NCBI RefSeq assembly: GCF_023721715.1
Contig: NZ_JAMDLG010000017.1
Coordinates: forward strand, 186,001-250,000
Direction: 5' to 3'
Length of the DNA stretch: 64,000 bases
DNA from: Parasegetibacter sp. NRK P23
Lineage (GTDB): Bacteria > Bacteroidota > Bacteroidia > Chitinophagales > Chitinophagaceae
Every line of letters begins with the position of its first letter. The stretch's first letter is position 1. Position numbers and translations under genes: made by a program. The notes under the pieces are model-generated. The model was given only the letters and a program-made list of their open reading frames with translations. It was not told where the DNA came from and ran no database searches. Below are positions 36,091 through 44,438 of this stretch, piece after piece.

Positions 36091-36119
36091 CCATTCATCC
36101 ATTGTTCATCAGCACCCCG

Positions 36120-36128
36120 TATCTTCGC
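36120..36128 (+). promoter_or_regulatory. Possible -7 box of the Dabb/thioesterase pair
   Basis: TATCTTCGC is a common variant of the Bacteroidota TAnnTTTG element and ends 17 bases before the ATG at 36145. The -33 region is poor (a TTG 15 bases upstream, closer than usual). Confidence 0.35.
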
Positions 36129-36144
36129 CCCTCAAACAAAATTT

Positions 36145-36441
36145 ATGCTCGCACACCACGTCCTTTTCTGGCTGAAAGCCGATACTACCGAAGAACAGAA
36201 AGCCGCCTTCCGCAAAAGTCTGGAGACCCTTGAAAAAGTTGAAAGCGTGAAGGCGTTCCATGTAGGCACACCTTCTTCCATCGACCGCGCCGTAGTGGAT
36301 ACCAGCTATACTTTTTCCCTGGTGATCTTCTTTGAAGATATGGCCGGACACGATCTTTACCAGGTGCATCCGCTGCACACCGGTTTCCTCGATGAATGCA
36401 GGGCTTATTTCGAAAAAGTAATCATCTACGATTCCATCTAA
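36145..36441 (+). CDS. Dabb-family (stress-responsive alpha/beta-barrel) protein
   Basis: 98 residues, single dimeric alpha/beta-barrel domain. LAHHVLFWLK at the N-terminus, LVIFFEDMAGHDLYQVHPLH in the middle and FLDECRAYFEKVIIYD at the end are the Dabb signature blocks. Functions vary and no active site can be inferred. The thioesterase gene follows after 12 bases, so they form an operon. Confidence 0.85.
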   Translation: MLAHHVLFWLKADTTEEQKAAFRKSLETLEKVESVKAFHVGTPSSIDRAVVDTSYTFSLVIFFEDMAGHDLYQVHPLHTGFLDECRAYFEKVIIYDSI

Positions 36442-36453
36442 ATCAAAGAAAAT

Positions 36454-36882
36454 ATGATCTGGACAAAGCCGGTTGATCTTGAAAAGCTGAATAACCTGCC
36501 ACCGAACATGGCATCTTATATCGGTATTGCGTTCACCGGCTTTACCGACAACACCCTTTCCGCCCGTATGCCCGTTGACCACCGCACGCACCAGCCTTTC
36601 GGCATCCTGCACGGCGGCGCCTCGGTTGTACTGGCGGAAACTTTGGGGAGCGTGGCCAGCCTGCTGCTTATTGATGAACAGCAGTTCCGGGCCGTTGGAC
36701 TGGAAATCAACGCCAACCACCTCCGTCCCGTAAAAGAGGGATACGTTCACGGTGTTTGTACACCCATTCATATCGGGCAGAAGACCCATGTGTGGGACAT
36801 CAGGATCAGCAACGAAGCCGGCAAACCCGTTTGCGTGAGTCGACTTACCGTGGCCATCGTTCCGGTGTACAATCTTATTTAA
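36454..36882 (+). CDS. Hotdog-fold acyl-CoA thioesterase, MenI/YdiI-like
   Basis: 142 residues. QPFGILHGGASVVLAETLGSVA contains the HGG and catalytic Glu of the YdiI/EntH/PaaI group, and VGLEINANHLRPVKEG the CoA-binding strand. MenI-like enzymes hydrolyse 1,4-dihydroxy-2-naphthoyl-CoA in menaquinone synthesis; Bacteroidota use menaquinone, so this is plausible, but other aryl-CoA substrates cannot be excluded. Its last 8 bases overlap the convergent small gene. Confidence 0.82.
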   Translation: MIWTKPVDLEKLNNLPPNMASYIGIAFTGFTDNTLSARMPVDHRTHQPFGILHGGASVVLAETLGSVASLLLIDEQQFRAVGLEINANHLRPVKEGYVHGVCTPIHIGQKTHVWDIRISNEAGKPVCVSRLTVAIVPVYNLI

Positions 36883-37096
36883 TCAACCTGGGATCAAACA
36901 CGCAATGTGGTCCGGCGAAGAAATTCCCCAGGTGCGCCTTGCGTTGAAATGCTGACACATCGAAACGCGCATCCAGCTTCTCTTCCAGCTCGGCATGGTT
37001 GTTCTCCATAAAATTGCCTTGTTTCTTTTTACTTCCCTTCGAGAAACTTACATAGATCCTGGCAGATCCGGGAAGATTGATTCCAATTGTTTTCAT
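36875..37096 (-). CDS. Small hypothetical protein
   Basis: 73 residues from an ATG at 37096, basic near the N-terminus (SFSKGSKKKQG), with an acidic middle (NHAELEEKLDARFD). No recognised domain, signal or membrane segment. I keep it because the segment 36883-37096 has no other coding candidate and the sequence looks soluble and protein-like. It overlaps the thioesterase end by 8 bases, tail to tail. Confidence 0.5.
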   Translation of the reverse strand: MKTIGINLPGSARIYVSFSKGSKKKQGNFMENNHAELEEKLDARFDVSAFQRKAHLGNFFAGPHCVFDPRLIK

Positions 37097-37151
37097 TTTT
37101 TGCGTTTTAGATGATTAAACACATCCATACGCAAGCATCATTCTGTTAAAT

Positions 37152-37184
37152 ACGAAAGCCCGCTTTGTAACAGCAGGCATTCGT
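37152..37184 (-). terminator. Imperfect stem-loop after the small Rossmann-like gene
   Basis: Arms 37152-37163 and 37173-37184 pair at about 10 of 12 positions (ACGAAnGCC / GGCnTTCGT). The minus-strand tail TATTTAAC is only weakly U-rich. Confidence 0.4.
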
Positions 37185-37244
37185 TAACGGTATTCATAGT
37201 ACGGCACGATGGCCGTCAATTCATTTCAGCAAAGCAAAAGTGAT

Positions 37245-37532
37245 TTATAAGATCCGAACCTGCTTCCCGGCCTGAAGCGCTTTTCCTACCAGGCTCATAT
37301 CGGCTTCATCGGGAGCGGAAACGATCACGAGGTGAATAGACTCATCCTCCAGGATATCGCTTGTATTGTGCACCAGTTCGGCGCCTGAAAATTTCTCTTT
37401 TGTAAGCGCGGCGGTCTCTTCTTTCAGCATCACTTTTTTAACATGATACCCGTTGAAACTACCGCTTTCATCGATCAGATATGGATCTGTTGGTTGATTA
37501 AACTCAATCAGCCCTGCATTCATTGTTTCCAT
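37245..37532 (-). CDS. Small orphan domain resembling the Gfo/Idh/MocA nucleotide-binding fold
   Basis: 95 residues. The second half, DILEDESIHLVIVSAPDEA followed by VGKALQAGKQVRIL, has the pattern of the strand-turn-helix of Gfo/Idh/MocA oxidoreductases (usually DpdIDaVvIaTP ... ALeAGKHV). The Gly-rich GxGxxG part and the C-terminal catalytic domain are absent. It begins with an ordinary ATG, so it may be a small independent protein rather than a broken gene. A LacI-type operator overlaps the -33 region of its promoter. Function unknown. Confidence 0.6.
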   Translation of the reverse strand: METMNAGLIEFNQPTDPYLIDESGSFNGYHVKKVMLKEETAALTKEKFSGAELVHNTSDILEDESIHLVIVSAPDEADMSLVGKALQAGKQVRIL

Positions 37533-37565
37533 CTCACGTGGCTTTTAATTATAGATCAACAAGTG

Positions 37566-37603
37566 CAAAAATAAGCAAAATTCTTGTTTAAACGTTTAAA
37601 CAA
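37566..37603. promoter_or_regulatory. LacI-type operator and promoter between the LacI gene and the small gene
   Basis: TTGTTTAAACGTTTAAACAA (37584-37603) is a perfect 20-bp palindrome with the central CG typical of LacI-family operators. On the minus strand TATTTTTG (37566-37573) is a perfect -7 box for the small gene starting at 37532. The palindrome then covers its -33 region, which suggests repression. The LacI start lies 95 bases away on the other side. Confidence 0.7.
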
Positions 37604-37698
37604 ATCGTGAAATTGTGTAGATTGGCATTTTAAAAACGTAAATAGCGGGAACACAATAACTTCGGTTCCGATATTTTTTTTCTTTCTAACGGATTGCC

Positions 37699-38697
37699 AT
37701 GCAGAAAAAAACCTCCTTAAAAGATATTGCTCAACTGGTGGGTGTTTCCACCGCGCTCGTATCTTATGTATTGAACAACAGGAAGGAAGGGCGGATAAGC
37801 CGTGAAGTGGCGCAGAAAATAAGAGCGGCCGCGGCTGCCCTGAATTACCGACCCAACCAGGCGGCCAGGAGTTTGAGAAGCAGCAAAACACTTACCATCG
37901 GGCTGATCGTGGCGGATATCGCCAACCCCTTCTCCGCATCGCTGGCACGCATCATTGAAGACGAAGCGGACCTCCAGGGCTACACGGTGATCTTCGGTAG
38001 TTCCGATGAGCACCCTGAAAAATTCAACAAGCTGCTCGAGGCGTTACTCAACAGGCAGGTAGACGGACTTATTCTTTCCCCGCCGGAAAACTCAGCAAAC
38101 GCCTTGCAGGCACTTGTGGAACAGAATACCCCATTCGTATTGCTGGACCGCTATTTTTCCAACATCACAGCCGATACCATCTGCCTCGATAACCACGCAG
38201 CCACCAATGCCGCAGTGCAACACCTGCTGCTACAACACAAAACCCGCATTGGCATGATCGCTTACCGCACCACGCTGGAACACCTGCAGGACCGTAAGAA
38301 CGGGTACATTGACGGACTGAAAACCGCCGACATCCCTTTCAACCCATCTTTGCTGAAGGAGATCGATATTGTTGTGACGGAAGAAGCGGTGGAACAGGCG
38401 ATGAACGAACTGCTGCAATTACAGGAACCACCGGAAGCCATTATCTGCGCCTCCAACGTCATCGCCACCAAAGCGCTGAAGTTGTTGCGATCGAAGCACC
38501 GTAACACTTCTTCCCTACCCGAAATTGTGGGCTTCGATGAAACGGACCTCTTTCATTTCGTGGATCCGCCACTTACCTACATCAGGCAACCGTTGGTGGA
38601 TATGGGCAGAAAGGCCACCCACCTGCTGCTGGAGCAAATGAATGGCCGTTCAGAAAGAACGCGTATTTTCTTAAAAGGAGAGTTAATAACAGGATAG
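37699..38697 (+). CDS. LacI-family transcriptional regulator
   Basis: 332 residues. HTH plus hinge helix at 1-60 (TSLKDIAQLVGVSTALVSYVLNN ... LNYRPNQAARSLRS) and a periplasmic-binding-protein-like effector domain (TIGLIVADIANPFSASLARIIEDEA, VDGLILSPPENS, VVGFDETD-like IVGFDETDLFHF). It should bind the 20-bp palindrome upstream of itself and sense a sugar-like ligand. There is no sugar operon directly next to it; the nearest candidate target is the divergent small gene. Confidence 0.92.
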   Translation: MQKKTSLKDIAQLVGVSTALVSYVLNNRKEGRISREVAQKIRAAAAALNYRPNQAARSLRSSKTLTIGLIVADIANPFSASLARIIEDEADLQGYTVIFGSSDEHPEKFNKLLEALLNRQVDGLILSPPENSANALQALVEQNTPFVLLDRYFSNITADTICLDNHAATNAAVQHLLLQHKTRIGMIAYRTTLEHLQDRKNGYIDGLKTADIPFNPSLLKEIDIVVTEEAVEQAMNELLQLQEPPEAIICASNVIATKALKLLRSKHRNTSSLPEIVGFDETDLFHFVDPPLTYIRQPLVDMGRKATHLLLEQMNGRSERTRIFLKGELITG

Positions 38698-38747
38698 TGT
38701 AAACGAAGATTTTTATATGGGCATTATCTTGTTCAGGTTATTCACCA

Positions 38748-39311
38748 TCACGACTTCCTTACATACTTCGTCAATATCACGATCGTCTGTTCATTGATTT
38801 TTCCTTCAATATGTTCCGGATTATCCTGCACCAGCCTGATCTTTCTTACGATCGTGCCCTTCGGTGCCATGAAGTTCGTTCCTTTCACGTTCAGCACCTG
38901 GGTGAGCACCACGGTATCGCCGTTGCTGAGCGGCGTTCCGTTGCTGTCTTTATGGACTTCTACGGTTTCAAAAGCGCTCAGGGCCCAGTTCAGCACGGCA
39001 TCATCCGGTTCAACCCCATTCATAATATCGGCGGCCCAATCCTGTTCTTTGTTGGCGTACAGTATCCTGTAGCTCAGGGCCTGCACAGCGGGTTCCGGGT
39101 TCCAGATGCTTCCCGCAAGGCATTGCCAGTGCTGCGCCGCATCTTTGTTGTCCATCATGGCCAGGCAGGTGGTACACAACGCCACTTCGTTTTCGATGTA
39201 GTCGTTGTTTTTAGGGCTCACGGCAAAGGCGATAGCCGCCGGTTCCACGGTACACAATTCACAGGTGCCCTGGCAACGTTCTTTCAATGGTGCGGTGATG
39301 CTGGTATTCAT
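38748..39311 (-). CDS. PhnA/YjdM-type zinc-ribbon protein
   Basis: 187 residues. The N-terminal half has CELCTVEP and CTTCLAM, two CxxC knuckles (about residues 17-20 and 47-50) of the PhnA zinc ribbon. The C-terminal PLSNGDTVVLTQVLNVKGTN ... KGTIVRKIRLVQDNPEHIEGKI is the PhnA SH3-like domain. Despite the old name, a role in alkylphosphonate breakdown is not established for this family. Monocistronic. Confidence 0.88.
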   Translation of the reverse strand: MNTSITAPLKERCQGTCELCTVEPAAIAFAVSPKNNDYIENEVALCTTCLAMMDNKDAAQHWQCLAGSIWNPEPAVQALSYRILYANKEQDWAADIMNGVEPDDAVLNWALSAFETVEVHKDSNGTPLSNGDTVVLTQVLNVKGTNFMAPKGTIVRKIRLVQDNPEHIEGKINEQTIVILTKYVRKS

Positions 39312-39423
39312 ATTTGTATCGCCCTGATTTTGCTTTTGGGCGGGCGCAAGTTACGTTTCTTCCCCGGCTTTCAGAAAAGAACCACCGATCCTGTTACCTT
39401 TAGCAGCAAATTCATAGGCATTC

Positions 39424-39798
39424 ATGAAAGCATATTTCCGTTTCAGTATTCCATACCTCCTCCTCACCATTCTTTTGTTCACCATTGAAGTGCTGATCGC
39501 AAAATACCTCCACGACCAGGTCATAAGGCCCTATGTTGGCGATGTACTGGTAGTAATACTGATCTATTGTTTTGTACGAAGCTTTTTTCGCTTCCCGGTA
39601 TTGCCCACAGCCATCGCTACGCTGCTGTTCGCCTTCCTGATCGAAACACTGCAGTATTTCGATATTGTTCATCTGCTCGGACTCGGGAAATATTACCTGG
39701 CAAGAGTTGTAATAGGTACTTCATTTGAATGGATAGACCTCGCAGCCTACACGCTCGGCACCCTGATTGTATTGGGTGCGGAGAAGGTAAGAAGTTAG
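39424..39798 (+). CDS. DUF2809 membrane protein
   Basis: 124 residues with four hydrophobic segments (about 5-25, 35-52, 58-78 and 95-115). LLFAFLIETLQYFDIVHLLGLGKY and the final GTSFEWIDLAAYTLGTLIVLG match DUF2809, also annotated VanZ-like/YjgN-type. Function unknown. A TACCTTTA box at 39395-39402 may be its -7 element. Confidence 0.78.
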   Translation: MKAYFRFSIPYLLLTILLFTIEVLIAKYLHDQVIRPYVGDVLVVILIYCFVRSFFRFPVLPTAIATLLFAFLIETLQYFDIVHLLGLGKYYLARVVIGTSFEWIDLAAYTLGTLIVLGAEKVRS

Positions 39799-39826
39799 CG
39801 CATCCACATTTCAATATGGTCGTCTA

Positions 39827-40300
39827 TCACCTCAACTGCACCCGCAGCATCCACGCCATTTTTTCGTGCGTTTCCATCAGTCCCGTAATAAAATCGCCTG
39901 TACCCGCATCTTTGTAATCGTTGCTGATCAGATTGATCTTTTCCCGCATCCGGATGATGATGCTTTCGTGGTCGGCGAGTAAAGCTTTTACGAAACCAGC
40001 GCCGTCGTTCTTTTCCCGGCTCAATTCGGTGAGGTGCGTTAGTTCGAGGAAAGTTTTTAGTGAAGCAGGCGCATAATGGCCAAGTGCGCGGATGCGTTCC
40101 GCAACATCATCTATCATTTCATCCAGTTCTTCGTATTGCGATTCGAAGAATTTGTGTTTTTCGTAAAAATCGCTTCCTTCCACGTTCCAGTGCGCGTGTC
40201 GGGTTTTGGTGTACAAAACGAATTCATCCGCCAGAAAAACACATAGTTCCTGAGCGGTTTTCGAGCGATCTTCTTCGCTGATGCCAATTCCTGTTTGCAT
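39827..40300 (-). CDS. dps: Dps-family DNA-binding ferritin-like protein
   Basis: 157 residues, ferritin-like four-helix fold. The inter-subunit ferroxidase residues are visible in TRHAHWNVEGSDFYEKHKFF (His, His, Asp region) and DEMIDDVAERIRALG (Asp/Glu). Dps oxidises and stores Fe(II) with hydrogen peroxide and protects DNA. It begins 5 bases after the porin gene and so appears to be the last gene of the isochorismatase-amidohydrolase-porin operon, an unusual partnership. Confidence 0.93.
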   Translation of the reverse strand: MQTGIGISEEDRSKTAQELCVFLADEFVLYTKTRHAHWNVEGSDFYEKHKFFESQYEELDEMIDDVAERIRALGHYAPASLKTFLELTHLTELSREKNDGAGFVKALLADHESIIIRMREKINLISNDYKDAGTGDFITGLMETHEKMAWMLRVQLR

Positions 40301-40305
40301 GGTAT

Positions 40306-41679
40306 TTAGTTTGATGAAAATTTATATTGAAGTGTGACGGCTGTAAAAATAATATCTTTTCCATTCCCCGCTGCGCGGAGAAATGGGCCCGCATTGAACC
40401 AGGTGAACTCCCAGGTGAGCGCTAGCGCATTACTGGCGCTGAATTCCAGGTTTGTGGCGAGCTGGCTTCCAATGAAAGCGGGTGCAACGTTGGCGCCCGG
40501 GTAGATAAGGGCCACGTTGGGACCGTAAATACCATCGCGGGTGGAATACCTCCTGAAGATATCCAGGTCCATCCCCCAGTCGAGGGTTGGATGAAGGACG
40601 CAATTAAAATAAGGATGAACATCTATAAGATTGGCCGGACCGATCAATGCAGCCAGGCCGAAATAGGCGCCTCTTGGAAAAAGCGGGTTGAAGGTTTGCA
40701 GCCGGTCGTCGCCCGGTGTTTTATCGCCGGAGATGAGTTCCGTTTTTATACCGATCTCAGGTTCGTATTTACACCTGTTGAAACGATAAGCTGTATTCAA
40801 GGAGACGGTGTAGGCCCGGATGGCTTTTGAAGCGAACCGGCCATATTGGTAAACCGCTTCCAGGTCGTACATCGTGTTCCCGGTTTTGTTCCATATTCTC
40901 GTTCCTATCGAGTGACGCTGCTCCATTCCGGTACCATCTTCGAAAGCTGCCTGTTTTTTACAGATATCCAGGTAATAGAAGTCCGCGTTCTTTAAAACCG
41001 GAACCTGATTTTTCACCAGATAAACACCCCACAACCTGGTATCGCGCCGAAACCCATCGTCGAAGATGCCATTCCGTGCGGCCACATAGTAGCTGAAAAA
41101 TGCATCGAGCCGAAGATCTTTCCGCTGCATTATCATGTTGGCCGCATCGAATGCCTGCCGGTTGTTTGGTCCTTCACGTACAGAGATCAGCCGTTGACTG
41201 CCATAGGAAAATTCCTGTCTGCCAACACGGAGCAGCATCGAAAGGCTGTCTGATAGTGGCACTTTGTAATGGACATAAGCCTGGTGCACATCAAGCGGAT
41301 TCTCATCTACCGGACTCATATCGTTCTTTCCATTTGCAAGACTGCTTTGCAATTGCACGAAGGTTTTAAGGCGGCTGTTCCATTGTACAGCACCATGCCA
41401 TAGAAAACGCGCCATTACAAAGCCGTCATTATCTTTGGGCGCATCGCCCCATTGTTCATTGCGCAAATAGAAGTATTGCAGCCTGGCTGATCCTCCGGCA
41501 GAAACCGCGGTGCCGGTTTTGTTACCCGGAGCAGCACGTTGCGATAACATCTTACCTGGTAAGGTATCAACGCGCGCTTCTCCGGGAGATATAGTATCCT
41601 GCATTGCGGGAGTAATGCATCCTGCCGCAAAAACATCTTGTATAAAAACCGACAGCAGAAAAAAGAAACATTTTTTCAT
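40306..41679 (-). CDS. Alginate-export-family outer-membrane porin
   Basis: 457 residues with a signal peptide (MKKCFFFLLSVFIQDVFA). The body is a monomeric beta-barrel: alternating strands such as VGRQEFSYGSQRL, DAFFSYYVAARNG, TRLWGVYLVKN, and a C-terminal aromatic strand (TAVTLQYKFSSN). The GRQEFSYGSQRL/REGPNNRQAFD block is typical of the Alginate_exp (AlgE-like) family, which in Bacteroidota often serves uptake of small anionic or aromatic solutes. It lies 8 bases after the amidohydrolase, so I infer a pore for that enzyme's substrate or product. Confidence 0.82.
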   Translation of the reverse strand: MKKCFFFLLSVFIQDVFAAGCITPAMQDTISPGEARVDTLPGKMLSQRAAPGNKTGTAVSAGGSARLQYFYLRNEQWGDAPKDNDGFVMARFLWHGAVQWNSRLKTFVQLQSSLANGKNDMSPVDENPLDVHQAYVHYKVPLSDSLSMLLRVGRQEFSYGSQRLISVREGPNNRQAFDAANMIMQRKDLRLDAFFSYYVAARNGIFDDGFRRDTRLWGVYLVKNQVPVLKNADFYYLDICKKQAAFEDGTGMEQRHSIGTRIWNKTGNTMYDLEAVYQYGRFASKAIRAYTVSLNTAYRFNRCKYEPEIGIKTELISGDKTPGDDRLQTFNPLFPRGAYFGLAALIGPANLIDVHPYFNCVLHPTLDWGMDLDIFRRYSTRDGIYGPNVALIYPGANVAPAFIGSQLATNLEFSASNALALTWEFTWFNAGPFLRAAGNGKDIIFTAVTLQYKFSSN

Positions 41680-41687
41680 ACCGTTTT

Positions 41688-43454
41688 TTACTGGTAACCA
41701 CCATAGTATTTAACCGGGCTCCACGCAGGGATTACCAGCAGTTTCGGTGGTGCAAAACCACTGAATTCCGCACTGCCGTACACTGGTTTTCCATCGACGA
41801 TGGTAAGCTTTGAAGTAATGGACAACAACTCCTGGTCAGGCACCGAGAAATAGTCTCTGTCCAGCAGCGAGATGTCAGCGAAAAAACCCTCCTTTATCTT
41901 TCCTTTATTCGTTTCTTTCAGCAATGCATAACCGCCGAAGGTAAGGAGCGATAACGCTGCGTTTCTATCCAGCGTATTTTCTATTCCCATCACCTGTGCT
42001 CCACCAATCGTCTTTCCTGTAGTGATCCAATAGAGCGCCACCCAGGGATTGTAGCTGGCCACGCGGGTGCCATCTGTTCCCAGGGCAACGGGTATACCCA
42101 ACTCCAGCATTTTTTTTACAGGTGGCGCATTCCGCGCGGCTTCCGCCCCATATCTCCTGATAAAATGTTCACCCTGGTAGGCCATCCGGTGTTGTATGGC
42201 GATACCGCCGCCCAGCGCTTTGATGCGTCGCATATTTTCTTCGCTGACGGTTTCCGCATGATCGAAGAACCATACCAGACCGTTCAGCGGTATTTCGCTG
42301 TTCACGGCTTCAATCACATCCAGGTCGCGGGAGATGCTTTCGTTGTACGTGGCGTGGAGACGAAAGGGCCATCGCCGCTGTACCAGCATACGTATTACGG
42401 GTTTCAGACTGGCTTCGAGTGAAGCAGGAAGCTCGGGCCGCGGAAAAAGAAAGTTTTCAAAATCGGCCGCATCGGCCACCAGGTTCTCTCCGCCGCCCTG
42501 CACATGGTAATCAATTTCGTTGATGCCATTGGCATGGTGCACATCTATGTCTACCATATTTGTCCAGCGGGTGAAGTCGGCCAGTTCCGAACCAGCTTTC
42601 TGGGCGAAAAGAAAATACGGGAGCCGAACGGTGATTTTACCAACTGTGTTCAGTGAATCTGTAATACCATAATCGTCAGGAAAATTCTGAAACCCGCCGC
42701 CGGCATCCATTACCGCCGTTACCCCAAGCCGGTTAAGTTCGGCCATGTATTGCAGGGTGGAATTTATTTTTTCCTCCGTAGTCAGTTCGGGCAACTTTGC
42801 CAGTGTGGAATAAAGGATGAACGCGTTCGGCTCGGCCACCAGCAAACCTGTAGGATTGCCTTCGCTGTCTTTTTCAATGAGTCCGCCTTTGGGATTCGCG
42901 GTTGCTCCTGTTATGCCGATTTGCTTTAATCCGGCTTTGTTCAGCCATGCTTTTCCGTACAGGTATAAAATGAAAGCGGGTGTATTTCCGGTAGCCGCAT
43001 TGATCTCTTCTATGGTGGGCAGTCTTTTTTCTTCAAACTGGAACTCGTTCCATCCCCCTACTACGCGCACCCATTGTCCGCTGGGTGTTCTTTCGGCTTG
43101 CTCTTTCAGCATTTGCAGGGCGCGCTTCAGTGATTTCACGCCATCCCACCTTAATTCGGTGTTGTAGAATCTGCCTCCCCTGATCACATGGAGATGACTA
43201 TCGAACAGGCCGGGAATCACGGTATGTCCTTTCGCATCAATCATTTTTGTGCCGTTGCCTTTCAGCCGCAGCACATCTTTGTTGCTGCCTACCTTGCTGA
43301 TCCTGTTCCCATTCACCGCAATGGCCTCGGCCAGCGGAATGGCTTCATCGCCCGTATGCACCTTTCCATTATAAAGGATGATATCGGCTTTTCGCTGCGC
43401 GAAGGAAGCAATACTACACATTACAAAGAGTACAAAAAAGAAACACCGGTTCAT
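41688..43454 (-). CDS. Secreted amidohydrolase, YtcJ-like
   Basis: 588 residues with a signal peptide (MNRCFFFVLFVMCSIASFAQ). TVIPGLFDSHLHV carries the metal-binding HxH, FDHAETVSEE and ALGTDGTRV supply the later His and Asp ligands. The N- and C-terminal composite sandwich (ILYNGKVHTGDE, ADISLLDRDYF) is that of the YtcJ/Amidohydro_3 group. It should hydrolyse an amide or imine outside the inner membrane. Second gene of a four-gene operon. Confidence 0.9.
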   Translation of the reverse strand: MNRCFFFVLFVMCSIASFAQRKADIILYNGKVHTGDEAIPLAEAIAVNGNRISKVGSNKDVLRLKGNGTKMIDAKGHTVIPGLFDSHLHVIRGGRFYNTELRWDGVKSLKRALQMLKEQAERTPSGQWVRVVGGWNEFQFEEKRLPTIEEINAATGNTPAFILYLYGKAWLNKAGLKQIGITGATANPKGGLIEKDSEGNPTGLLVAEPNAFILYSTLAKLPELTTEEKINSTLQYMAELNRLGVTAVMDAGGGFQNFPDDYGITDSLNTVGKITVRLPYFLFAQKAGSELADFTRWTNMVDIDVHHANGINEIDYHVQGGGENLVADAADFENFLFPRPELPASLEASLKPVIRMLVQRRWPFRLHATYNESISRDLDVIEAVNSEIPLNGLVWFFDHAETVSEENMRRIKALGGGIAIQHRMAYQGEHFIRRYGAEAARNAPPVKKMLELGIPVALGTDGTRVASYNPWVALYWITTGKTIGGAQVMGIENTLDRNAALSLLTFGGYALLKETNKGKIKEGFFADISLLDRDYFSVPDQELLSITSKLTIVDGKPVYGSAEFSGFAPPKLLVIPAWSPVKYYGGYQ

Positions 43455-43506
43455 GTGGATGAATTAAATGAAGGAGATGGAACGAGTCGATTACAGTTGA
43501 AACATT

Positions 43507-44208
43507 TTAGTGTTTCAACATTTCATGGGCATACTGAATACCAATTCCGTAAGCGCCGCCATATTTTTTTACCAGATCGGTAACAGCCTTGTACGTTTCG
43601 CTGCGGGCCCAATCGCGTTGCAATTCGAGCAGGTACTGAATGGAAGTAAGCGGCTTAATGCCGGCCTGTATCATTCTGTACATCGCCATTTCATGCGCTT
43701 CTTTGCTCACGTCACCACTGGCATCGGTAATTACATACACATCGTATCCTTCCGCTTTGGCTGATAATGCCGGACCAACAATACATACACTGGTCCAGAG
43801 TCCCGCGAGCACGATCTTCTTTTTTCCTTTTGCCACAATCGCTTTATGCGCGTTCACATCTTCCCAGGCGTTCATTGTGGTTCTGTCGATGTAATTGGAA
43901 GTAGCCTGTGGGTAAAATGCTTCCACTTCGGCAAACACGGGCCCGCTGAAAGATTTCTCCGCGACGGTGGTTACCACAGTGGGCACTTTGAATATAACAG
44001 AGGCGCCAGCCACCATAGCCGTATTGTTGCGCAGTTCCATCATGTCGATGTTTTTTACGGCGAATCCCATCTGGCTTTCGTGGTCGATCATAACCAGCGC
44101 ATGGTTGGTGGGATTCAATAATTCCGAAGATGGCTTCTGCGCGTAAACGGCAGTTACTGAAACGGAAGCCAGCAACAGTGTGGCGAGTGTGTTGAATGTT
44201 CTTTTCAT
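43507..44208 (-). CDS. Secreted isochorismatase-like cysteine hydrolase
   Basis: 233 residues with a signal peptide (MKRTFNTLATLLLASVSVTAVYA). HALVMIDHESQMGFAV has the first Asp, NKAIVAKGKKKI/KIVLAG the Lys, and LAGLWTSVCIVGPALSAKAEGYDVYVITDA the nucleophilic Cys of the isochorismatase (YcaC-like) fold. Family members hydrolyse amides such as nicotinamide or ureidoacrylate; the substrate here is unknown. First gene of the minus-strand operon, under the promoter at 44245-44287. Export of this fold is uncommon. Confidence 0.88.
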   Translation of the reverse strand: MKRTFNTLATLLLASVSVTAVYAQKPSSELLNPTNHALVMIDHESQMGFAVKNIDMMELRNNTAMVAGASVIFKVPTVVTTVAEKSFSGPVFAEVEAFYPQATSNYIDRTTMNAWEDVNAHKAIVAKGKKKIVLAGLWTSVCIVGPALSAKAEGYDVYVITDASGDVSKEAHEMAMYRMIQAGIKPLTSIQYLLELQRDWARSETYKAVTDLVKKYGGAYGIGIQYAHEMLKH

Positions 44209-44244
44209 AATGAAAACTTTTAGCGTTGTGAATGATTTTCTTCC

Positions 44245-44287
44245 GCAAAGCTATCAAGACCTTACAGCGGTGGCAATTCATATACGG
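44245..44287 (-). promoter_or_regulatory. Promoter of the isochorismatase operon inside an inverted repeat
   Basis: On the minus strand ATTG (44274-44277), 20 bases, then TAGCTTTGC (44245-44253) make a near-consensus Bacteroidota promoter, about 37 bases before the ATG. The -33 element lies in CAATTCATATACGG (44274-44287), the left arm of an inverted repeat shared with the opposite promoter. Confidence 0.65.
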
Positions 44288-44372
44288 TCACAACTCTTGT
44301 ACATATCAACACATTTTAAAAACAACCGCTGAATACAAATTCGTTTTAATCCTAATTATACAATGAACGGAT

Positions 44373-44414
44373 CCATATGTGAATTGTATCCGGCACTTTG
44401 AAGGAATAGCTTTG
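44373..44414 (+). promoter_or_regulatory. Promoter of the alpha/beta-hydrolase operon, mirror of the opposite one
   Basis: ATTG (44383-44386), 20 bases, then TAGCTTTG (44407-44414) repeat the layout of the isochorismatase promoter exactly. The right arm CCATATGTGAATTG (44373-44386) pairs with the left arm at 12 of 14 positions. A regulator bound to both arms would control both directions. Confidence 0.65.
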
Positions 44415-44438
44415 TTCCATTCCATTAAACATACTACC

